DNA of 64,000 bases. Origin: Fomitopsis serialis (Eukaryota; Basidiomycota; Agaricomycetes; Polyporales; Fomitopsidaceae). The stretch covers positions 356,012 to 420,011 of the forward strand of contig NW_025954989.1 of the NCBI RefSeq assembly GCF_022376445.1, given 5' to 3'. The position numbers and the translations under genes are program-made. Below the pieces are notes generated by a model. That model was not told the origin of the DNA. It did no database searches and saw only the letters and a list, made by a program, of their open reading frames with translations. The stretch's first letter is position 1, and every line of letters starts with the position of its first letter. Positions 55,622-64,000 of this stretch are shown here, piece by piece.

Positions 55622-57363
55622 CCCATACATATTCAGTCGCAGTTCGTGAGGCGCGAAAGCCCGATAGCGGGCTCCTGAGGGCTCGCCTCACTATTGAAGG
55701 TATGCTGAAACGGCGCGGAATTGCGTGTTGCGCACACCGGCGACCGTCTACTAGTACCGGATGAGTGAAGACTTCCGCAGCTTAATGTGCCAGTGTTTTA
55801 ACCATAACAGGCCAACAGGTTATCTTCTTTCGAACTACTGCCGTCGGGACAAGATTGAAGTAGTCGACACCAATTCACTACCGCATCAACAGGTATGTGA
55901 GCGATTGTGGCATTCGTCTCCGGCGTAACAAATCTGCGATGCCTTGCATCCATTCGACTTAAGCGTCTGCTACCCGCCTATTGTTCGAACGGGCTGCCAA
56001 TTGGCTGCTCTCTTCAGGGCAGGCCATGGCAGGTTACCACACGACTCAGACCGGCGAGTCGTCCGTCTTTCCAGAGTCTCGTTCACTGACGGAATTGATC
56101 TTCAAACGCACAGGCACAGATCGTCGTGCAGCTGCGTGAACTCGGTGCTGGGCTATGTCTTATGGATCTGAACCGCGCCTTTGGTATCGCACTGGCAGGG
56201 GACCATAGGAGGGTGGTAAGCTAGTGCTCGCAGATCAACGATGAGCCTGGACTTACAGCTTTTTACAGAGCAAAGGGCTCGGAGGGACTCGCTGCGTGGA
56301 TGCTTGACGTATATTCGACAGGTGGTCAACATCGTGCTTTCAACGGTGGTTCAACTGTCAAACTGTACGGTGCATTGGATCACTACAAACCCGAATCCAT
56401 GGGGCGCTTTCACAAAGAAGGCCTACCGACCGACCGAGGAGGAGGCCCGCTGAGGACACCTGGTACCACCCCGGGCCACCGGTGTTGTACGATCTCCTGT
56501 AGTATCTGGGCACAATGTACTTCATGCTAGCCCTTGCTTGCTTCGCGACCGGACTGGACCTCCCTCCCTTGACAAGAGGCAAGATGGAAGCGTAGACCAA
56601 CGACACAAGGTTCCGGTCCATGGCTTTCCCGGGTTTCCGTATTGAATGGCAAACTACGGCCACGACATTCTTGACTCTTCGCAACTTTACTTCCCCGGCG
56701 CCGAGGACTCACATCAAACTTGTGGTATGTGTTGCCGCATCGGCGTGATTCTACATCTCACTCATGGTCGTGAATCCTAATGGCGCGGGGCAGCGCGAGC
56801 CCACTACCATCGGCCTGCATGGTATGCAGTCTGACCATGATGATGCTTCCCGCTGATTATTGACATATTGACAGCTATTCATGGACAAATGTACAGCCGG
56901 GGCTGCTCAAGGTCTCACCTCCAGAATGTTCAGCGCATCTTTACGATTCAGGTCCCTTCCAGCGTCGGCGGCATGTCAGTGTGGTCGGCCTGCCAGTATG
57001 GTCGTCCTGCCGCGTCCACGGCAAGAACACATGGTGGGTCTGGAAGAAACTGAACTCATCAGGGGGTGACACCCCTGAACTAAACTTCGTCTTGAAAGCA
57101 CCGACAATGACTCTCAGGAAACCTATATAATGCTGCCTCAACGAGGTGTTGGTCCCCAGTGAAGAGCCCTCGTGTCTCCTCGGTGAGTGTATAGGTCAAC
57201 ACAGTGCATACTATCTAACTCACAAGCTCATCACAGCTACATTATCGGTTGTCGCACTCAATTTGTTCATCGCAGTTCAATTCAACAACACAGCAGGTGA
57301 GCACTAATCCGGAATCCCACATAGCCCGCCATGGTATTGAGCGTATTTCACACCACAGTCACG
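55622..57363. other. Intergenic, lectin upstream region
   Basis: No gene recognised in 55622-57100. From 57180 on, GTGAGT/AG pairs suggest non-coding 5' exons of the lectin transcript (for example donors near 57181 and 57296). Confidence 0.45.
57124..57130 (+). promoter_or_regulatory. TATA box of the lectin gene
   Basis: TATATAA, 240 bp before the coding start and upstream of the presumed non-coding leader exons. A strong TATA fits a developmentally regulated, highly expressed gene. Confidence 0.5.
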
Positions 57364-57805
57364 ATGGCCTACAACATCCACGTTGTTATCCTCAATACGC
57401 ACCGCAATGCGCTTTTTGAGGTCGTCGAGCAAGTCGTGTGGTACAACGCCAACGGGGGCATCTGGACCAACACCAGCGACACCCGCACGTTGACCATCAA
57501 CGGGAGCGGCACCTCGGGTGCGCTGCGCTTCCGAAACCCCAAGATGGCGAGGAGTTCTTTGTCCCGCTCGGGATCGACAGCGACGTACGCTGGTGCGACC
57601 TCGTCACGAACCTCGGTCCGGGCGACACGGCGATGAAGATCGAGCCCGAGTACTACGACAGCAGCGGCATCTATGTGAACGCGCGAGAGTCCATCTCCCG
57701 AAGGTTACGAAGAGGAGCTCCAAGGGAACCGAGGTCAATGTGGTGTACACCGACGAGGACCCGGCGAAGAAGGAGTACCAGGTCAGCATCACGATCTCTG
57801 GGTGA
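57364..57805 (+). CDS. Fruit-body lectin family (FB_lectin), frame broken
   Basis: Carbohydrate-binding protein of the fungal fruit-body lectin family (actinoporin-like fold; members bind T-antigen-type glycans and are thought to act in defence or development). The size, about 145 residues, fits. The first frame from 57364 has the family block VWYNANGGIWT and INGSGTSGALRFRN. The second frame from about 57545 has VPLGIDSDVRWCDLV. The third frame from about 57695 runs to the stop at 57805 (NVVYTDEDPAKKEYQVSI). The breaks near 57545 (AAACCCCAAG) and near 57695 (ATCTCCCGAAGG) are each equivalent to one lost base. Either consensus deletions or a very recent pseudogene: the residues themselves look conserved. 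No signal peptide, as usual for the family. Confidence 0.78.
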
Positions 57806-59955
57806 TGGTGTGAGTCGAGCTAGTCGTCGGTGGGTGATTGGGAGAGTCCGCTGCTGTTGCTGTCACGGTTCCATGTTGATGTAACGCTGTACGAGAGCTC
57901 GTGTACGGTGTATCATTACTGTAGTGTCAGCGAATGACGGAGCGGTCATACTATGTGACAAGGTTGTTCTGGAGGGATGACGGTGCCAAAGGGCGTACTG
58001 TTCCGGTCATTGGAAGCTAACTTAGGTCTTGGATACTGGTATTTAAACGGTCATGTCTTTGGAACTTGCAAAGTCTGACGGCTCAAGAATGAAGCTCAAG
58101 AATGAAGCTGAAGCTAAGGAGTGCACTAGTTGATAGTACAGGGAGAATATGTACTATAGTAGCCTACTCGTAAGTACAACCGTCGCGTTTCCGAGTCGGC
58201 CTGTCTCCTCGCGGTGGCATCCCGTGTCGGACCCGCGGGCCGCTTCATTGAAGCTGTAATGCCCCGGGGTCTGCTCTGCGGATATCCGGGCGTCCCGGAG
58301 TGCTGTGGTGCTTTATCATGAGAGAAACATAATATTAATGCTGGCGCCCGTCGAGCAATGACTGACCCGATGAGACGGATCATGATCAGTCCTGCCAGTG
58401 CCAACTTGAAGGGCATATTATTGAGACGGCGGTAGACACTGTAGTGTCTCGGGTTACTAGTTGGCACTCGTCGATCGAGATCGAGCAGTGTACTTAGCGA
58501 GTGCGATCCTGAGGAATCGTCATGGTACTGCAGGTACTAGACCAAATCTTCTGCAGCTGTGACCTTCCTGCCAATCGTTAAGGCAATCGGGCATACTGTG
58601 CATTCAGCGCTCAGCAATGAAGATGCAAAAGACAAAACCGTGACCATGATGTGGCCCCAGCACTGGCACTCATGACTTCAGGCCTCAGCAGGCCCGCACT
58701 GGCACTGATAGCGATAATGTTATCAGTGCCGTCATGGTCCTGCCTGCCACTCCGGTCGATCAGTGATTGCTCTGGCTATATTCGTGAACAATGTAACCCT
58801 CAGACTCTCAAACTCTTCCAGGGAAGCTCACAACGTTCAAACATTGATGTCCAAACGTTAAACGTCCAGACGTCCGGCTTGGACCAAACGTTAAACGTCC
58901 AGACGTCCGGCTTGGAGTCCAACGTCCAACGTCCGAGTCCAACCCTCAACGTTTCAACGCTCCCTACTTGGGCTGTTTTCAGTTGACACCTAGATTCGCC
59001 GGACTGTGTCTGACGCAAGTCATCGTATGCTGTCAGTCATAGTATAAAAGCATTGCCGAGTATGCGTACCGTCCGAGTCAGGCCGATGCATGCACAGTGG
59101 TTTCTGCGAGTCCGCACCGTCCACTGGCCGTCGCGGGCCCGCCAACTTGAATGCGCAGTCCATGCATGCAGGTCGACGTGTTCAGGAGACCAAGGCAGAT
59201 CCACAATGTCTCCTCCGAGTCTTCGCATCATTCGTATATCAGTACGTACGCATAACTCTCGCAACAAACGCGTCGTGCCAACTATCGCACATAAGTAGGC
59301 AAGCATCCAAATCTAAACCCGTCTCCATCTATCCAGCGAGTAAAAAAGGTATATAGGGGTCCGGGGCGCAGGCAGAACTCGCCAGTGAAGAAGGACCAAG
59401 TACGCGTGCGGTACGTACGAGAGCGCGGCAGAGCAGACTGAGAGAGAGCTAACCCAAGCTTCAAGGCGGGCACAGAGGGAAGGGAAGTGTAAGTCAAGCG
59501 TCGAGAGGAGAGGTGAGAGGTGAGAGATAGAGCGAGGGACGCGGAACGTCTACACGGACACGAGCGTAGATGTGGATGTGGATGTAGACGCGGATGTGTG
59601 GTGGCCGGCAAGCGCCACATGCAAGAATCGTCGAAGTCGTCATGTACAGAGGTAAGCAAGCGGTGCGTGTGATTCGTGCTCGCGGGGTGATCGGGTATAA
59701 ATGCGCACGTCAGTAAGGTAGGACGGGTAGGCATGGGTGTCGGGTGCAAGAGGAGGAGGCGTGGCGTCTCGGATCCCGAGCACACTATAGGGATGCGTGG
59801 AGAAAGCCAGGGAGGAGCGTGGCGAGCGGGCCGCGGATATGTACTTACGTATCTATATAAGCAAAGCCAGTCCCAGTCCCAGTCCCGGTCAAGAGCACGG
59901 CGAGTCCAGGGAGACCCCCGTCCATCCACCCACCGCCAGCCCAACAAGCCAGCGA
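57806..59955. other. Intergenic, no gene seen
   Basis: About 2.1 kb. Contains small tandem repeats at 58081-58106 (GCTCAAGAATGAA twice) and 58851-58916. The GC- and CT-rich part beyond 59280 is probably the 3' end region of the glucanase gene. Confidence 0.45.
58851..58916. repeat. 33 bp perfect tandem repeat, two copies
   Basis: Unit begins CCAAACGTTAAACGTCCAGA and ends GGCTTGGA. The flanks carry further degenerate CCAACGT/CGTCC units to about 58950. Confidence 0.85.
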
Positions 59956-62900
59956 TCAGCGCGCACGGGCTCCACGCCTCAAACGCTCGTCACCACGAGC
60001 GGGCGCACCAGCTCCCTCCTCACCTCCGCCGCGCCCGCCCGCGCCGCACCCACTCGTCGGCACCGCCGCGTTCACCGCGTCCCACGCATCCGGGTACGCA
60101 CACCCCGCAATCGGCGTCGGCGCGCCCCTCGCATCGCCCCCGTCCGCCCACCCGCTCCCCGTGCTCACCGTCGCGCGGAGTACGTGCTCGCCGCGGGGAG
60201 ACTCACGACGCTCGCCGTCGCGGTGTACTGCGGGAGGAGGCGCATGCTCGCCGAGGGGACGTTGTTGATCGAGGCCGGCGGCCACGCGGCGTACTGCGCG
60301 ACGGACGACGCCGCGATCGCGCCCGCGCCCGCGCCGCCCGTCGCATACGCGGCGAACGACTGGTTCCACGGCGCCGGCGCGACCTTGAGCGCCTCGCACG
60401 TCCCGCTCGCCGCGCGCGGGTCCGTCGGCATCCACCCCTGCTCGAGCCCGAGCTTGTACGACCAGAGTGGGGACTCGACGGTGCCGCTCGTCGACGACGC
60501 GTCGATCTGCGATGATATCGATGTGTCCCCGTCAGTTGCCGTTCGGACTGCGGGAACCTCAACGGCCACGACACACCTTCCACGTCCAGAAGAACCAGTC
60601 GCCGAGGGCGTCCATGCTCGCGAGTGCGTACGTCTTGAGACCCGCCTTGGTCTCGTCGCTCCACGACTCCCAGTTCGCCCAGTAATCGCAGTTCCCGACG
60701 TACGCCGCGCTGATGTTGACGCCGCGGACCCACAACCCGCAGTCATTGATCCCATTGCTGAACTCGCCCGCAATGGTCACACCGAAAGCGCTCCGACTGC
60801 ACCCAACGTCCAGCCCCGCACAGAAACCCCAAACAGAATCGTCAGCAAGCCGTCACGCCGCAAAGGAAGACAGGCGCGAGCGCGCGACGCACCTCGCGTT
60901 CATGCCCGGGCCCCACGCGCTGCACGCCATCTGGGGCCACTGCCCGCCATACACGGACGCGTCCGCCGTGCCGTTCGCGGTCACGTTCACCGGCTCGTTG
61001 TTCGGCTCATTGTCGAACGCGAAGTACGGGTGCGTGTCTGTCGCCCGTCGCGCGAGAAACGAGGGCCAGGTGCAGCGTCCACGTGCGCAGGGAGGCGCAG
61101 GGAACACAGCGCGACGACCACGCGGCGGAAGAGAAGGGAGAAGGCGGTGCAGGCGTCGGCGGGGCCGAGGGTGGGCGTCGTTCGGGACCGACGCGCAGCG
61201 GATCCGCGAGACAGAACGTCGCAGCAGGCGCAGCGCACGTCATCGTCCAGCACAGCGCAGAAGCAGAAGGCGCGGTGGTCCGAGGCGCGCGGAGAACCCG
61301 ATCGCGGGGCCGCAGCGACGAGCACACGTCAAGCGGGGCGCGTGGATCGGGGCGGGCACGAGCGGACCGGGCGTCGACAGGCGGCGAGCGGGCGGCGAAG
61401 AGCGCGTCGCGGCAGTCCGCGTCAGGGGCACACGAGAGGAGCAGGCACGGGAGAGCGGCAGTTGCCGGAGGCGAGAGCAGTGAGGGGAAGCAGAGTCCGT
61501 CAGCAACACTTCCCGACCGGCACGAGAGCGCGACGCACCGAGGATGACACGGTCGCTCCCCTCGAGGAAGCCCGCCCAGTACGCGGTGCCCATGAAGCCG
61601 TCGTGGATCGCGATGTACGGCCCGCTGCCCTCGCCGACGCCCGTGATGTTCCGGATCATCCAGTGTGCGTTCAGATAGCTGTGCAGTCCAGAGTGAGCAT
61701 GAGACAGCGATGATGGATCCACAGCGACGCACAAGGTGGTGAGCACAGGCAGCGTGATCGTCTGCAGGAGCGCCTCGTTCACGATGCTAAAGATCGGGAT
61801 GACAGGCTGGTACTCCGGCTGCAGAGCAGTTCGTGAATGTCCGCGACGAGATGCGACACAGCAGAGCACGCACCTGGGTGATAAACTCCGCGATAACACG
61901 TATATACTCCAGCGCCCTCTCCGCATTCGCGATGCCCATCATCCCGTTCAAAAAGTTCACCGTGCCCAGCTTGCCCGAGTGGTTGTACCCTGCGCCCGCG
62001 ATCAGCGCCTCAGTAGAATACAGCGAAAGGATCACGAAGACCGACCGTTCTGGCTCCCAGGGATGGTGTGCAAGTCGAGGTTGACGCGGAGGCCGTACTT
62101 GCGCGCCCACTGGAACACCTGCAGGATGTAGCTCCAGCACATGCGCGCGACGAACGGCTCCGCGACCGTCGTCCCGTCCGCAACGCCCACGTCGCTCCAC
62201 GCCTCGATCGCCCAGAACGGGATCGGCATCCGCACCCAGGTCAGGCCCGCACCTACGCACGAACCCCCACGCCCGTCAGCATCCCCAGCGCGCGCGCACG
62301 ACGTGCGAGAGACAGGCAGGCAGACTGCTCACCGGCGATCTCAGCGATGTCCTGCTCCGAGACGAACGCGCCGTAGTGCGCCTGCATGACCGCGGTGATG
62401 TTCGCCTGCGCGCGGAGCGCGGTGTCGAGCGTCCACTCGTCGATCGCGCCCGCCGCGGCGTACTGCTGGTAGTACTTGGGCGTGATGAACGGCTCGAGGA
62501 CGAACAGCCCGCCGAGGTTCACGCCGTTGATGCGGTGCGTGCTGAAGTTCCACGGCTCCGACAGCGGCGGCGTCCACGCGTTCGCCCGCGCGGAGTTGTT
62601 GAACGGGTCCGCGGGGTCGTACACCCCTGCGTGGAGAGCGCGCGGTCAGCACATGGCGCGGGGCGGGCGACCGCGGGGAAACGACGCTACTCACAATATC
62701 CACCAAAGCTGTTCGTGTACGTGAACGTGCTCCCATTCGCCATCGTCACCGTGCTCCCGTTCCCGCCCGTCACCGCGCCGCCGCCCACGCCGCCTCACCA
62801 CCCTTGCCCGCAGCGCCGCTCGCGCCGTCGCGGTGCGGCTTGACGGCGACGAACCAGACGGGGAGGACGACGACGAGGACGAGCGCGCGAGCGCGAGGCC

Positions 62901-63265
62901 GCCGACGAGCCAGATCCACGGCCGGCGATAGTGGTACCACGGGCGCGCCGCTGCGCCCGCCGTGCGCGCCTCCCCCGCCAACGCCTCCTTCGAGCCGGTC
63001 GACGCTTCCTTGCGATGCGCGGCCTCGGGGTCCGGGTCCGGGTTCGTGCTCTGGGGGACGAACGGGCTGGTCTCTGCGGCGGCGGGGCTGGCGTAGGCGC
63101 CGACGGGGGTGGAGGGCACGGAGGGCTCGAGGGCGGCGGTGCTCGGGGGACGTAGGGGCCTGCGGTGGCGGAGTCGGCGAAGGAGTCGGCGCGCCCGAGG
63201 GAGGCGCGGTCGCCGGGCGCGGTGACGGGCGGGGGCGGCGCGAGGCCGGAGGACTCAGAGGACAT
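59956..63265 (-). CDS. GH5 exo-beta-1,3-glucanase, membrane-anchored (frame broken)
   Basis: Cell-wall enzyme that trims beta-1,3-glucan. The N-terminus (from 63265) is a Pro/Ser-rich cytosolic region, a PWIWLVGG membrane anchor, and a Gly/Asn/Thr linker ending TYTNSFGGY. Catalytic exons: 62626-62333 (NGVNLGGLFVLEPFITP), 62252-62046 (VRMPIPFWAI, LDLHTIPGSQN), 61989-61874, 61818-61733, 61678-61539, 61037-60893, 60796-60577, and from 60506. The acid/base Glu lies in SIVNEAL, the nucleophile Glu in VTIAGEFSNG; DTHPYFAF is also present. The C-terminus is Ala-rich and ends beyond GCAYPDAWDAV. Three frame changes in exon 1 (near 63150, 62910, 62780) and one near 60190 all have the sense of one missing base. 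The intron 61538-61038 is 501 bp, ten times the local norm. Confidence 0.82.
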
Positions 63266-64000
63266 CGCGGGGGGCGCCGTGTCGGACGGAGGGGAGCAGC
63301 TCAGCAGCAGGCTGAGGAGCGCACTGGAGTGGGCTGGATGCGCGCGCGTTCTTGAGGGCAGTCGATCGCATGCACGTGGCGGAGATAGGCAGCGAGCGCG
63401 CAGGAGCGGGTCAGGCATGGCGTCATGGGCTCGCGCGTGCGAGAAGAAGCGCGAGGCGAGGGCGCCGGGTCCGCCGCTGGCAGATGCCGCGTGTCGGTGG
63501 GATGTCGGGGTTGGCGCGCCGCGAGGGTGATCGGCGGCCTCCCGCCGTACATCCTTATATATTCCAACGGGGACTTGCCGCGCTCCCTCTCCTCTACGAG
63601 CTGCTATCGCGTCGCGCACACCAAGGGGTGCGCCCGCTGGTCCTCTGGGCAGCGGCACAAGCCTAGAAGCGCGTCGCGGCAGGCGGCTCGGATCACTCTG
63701 TGCACCGCGCTTCGTGCGGCGACCTTGTTTCAACCTCTCAACGTTCAACCCGATCCTCTGGCGGGCCCTCGCCAACGCCTCACCCCCGTTCTCAGCCTCC
63801 CACTGTCATGGTCGCTGGAGCCTGTAATAGAATCTTGACTGGGCGGGGCGTCGAGGGATCGCGGTGCGATAAGAATAGTGTCGAACGAGGTACGGCGCCC
63901 TGATCTATTGATAGAACGACTCGCAGGCTCACTCCACAGGGCCCGCATAACGTGCACTTGCACGTCTCAGTGCGATGTCTTTAGTGCCCGCGACCAGGCA
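63266..64000. other. Glucanase promoter region
   Basis: GC-rich to 63540, then a TATA element; 63670-64000 shows no recognisable exon. Confidence 0.4.
63554..63562 (-). promoter_or_regulatory. TATA element of the glucanase gene
   Basis: AATATATAA on the minus strand, about 290 bp upstream of the start codon. Confidence 0.4.

Noticed and set aside
59282..59947. 221-residue open frame on the minus strand beyond the glucanase stop
   Set aside because: CT- and GC-rich composition, no family features; most likely the 3' region of the glucanase gene.
59797..61713. 638-residue open frame on the plus strand
   Set aside because: It lies antisense to the GH5 gene in very GC-rich DNA, its residues are a low-complexity Arg/Ala/Pro mix, and the minus strand carries clear conserved exons.
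1..64000. CRISPR arrays, bacterial-type operons, riboswitches, tRNA and rRNA genes
   Set aside because: Gene structure is plainly eukaryotic; no spaced direct repeats, cloverleaf or rRNA-like blocks were seen by eye. A covariance-model scan would be needed to exclude small ncRNAs.

Overview
The window is nuclear DNA of a wood-rot type basidiomycete, most likely an agaricomycete near Polyporales. Signs are very short GT-AG introns (mostly 46-60 bp), many exons per gene, and families typical of these fungi: expanded BTB/POZ proteins, a DUF6533 membrane protein, a fruit-body lectin, a GH5 exo-beta-1,3-glucanase with an N-terminal membrane anchor, and a Ty1/copia retrotransposon. No tRNA, rRNA, CRISPR array or operon was seen.

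Layout. 0.3-3.7 kb: an MFS monocarboxylate-transporter-like gene and a decayed tandem copy. 4.5-7.5 kb: two head-to-head RING-finger genes. 8.1-11.8 kb: two convergent BTB genes with a broken MYND zinc-finger gene between them. 12.0-12.7 kb: a small terminal-inverted-repeat (TIR) transposon. 13.0-18.7 kb: a long coiled-coil microtubule-organising-centre protein with CM1-like and PACT regions, tail-to-tail with a cardiolipin synthase gene (18.8-19.9 kb). 20.3-32.6 kb: two closely related BTB genes in inverted orientation, each with a homologous upstream block, flanking a Reg1-like PP1 regulatory subunit gene (24.3-27.5 kb). 32.6-39.5 kb: a DUF6533 membrane protein, a nitronate monooxygenase and an amino-acid/GABA-type permease. 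39.8-41.0 kb: a 1,176 bp foldback element with perfect 287 bp inverted repeats. 41-48 kb: gene-poor, with a diverged inverted repeat and two membrane-protein genes. 48.5-55.6 kb: a LINE fragment and a copia element with identical 501 bp LTRs. 57.4-57.8 kb: a frame-broken fruit-body lectin. 60.0-63.3 kb: the GH5 glucanase.

Functional links are those of housekeeping genes that happen to be neighbours: mitochondrial lipid synthesis, microtubule nucleation, glucose-repression phosphatase targeting, nitrogen and nitronate metabolism, and wall glucan remodelling. The rest is fast-evolving accessory material (BTB, RING, lectin, transposons).

A recurring oddity: nearly every broken frame in otherwise well-conserved genes (PACT protein, Reg1-like, GH5, lectin, membrane coiled-coil protein, MFS transporter, copia protease) moves in the direction of a single missing base. 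This looks more like base deletions in the consensus than natural decay. Exon boundaries were worked out by hand from splice motifs and family conservation. Genes whose exon lengths sum to a multiple of three (both RING genes, three BTB genes, cardiolipin synthase, nitronate monooxygenase, permease, small membrane protein) are the most secure.
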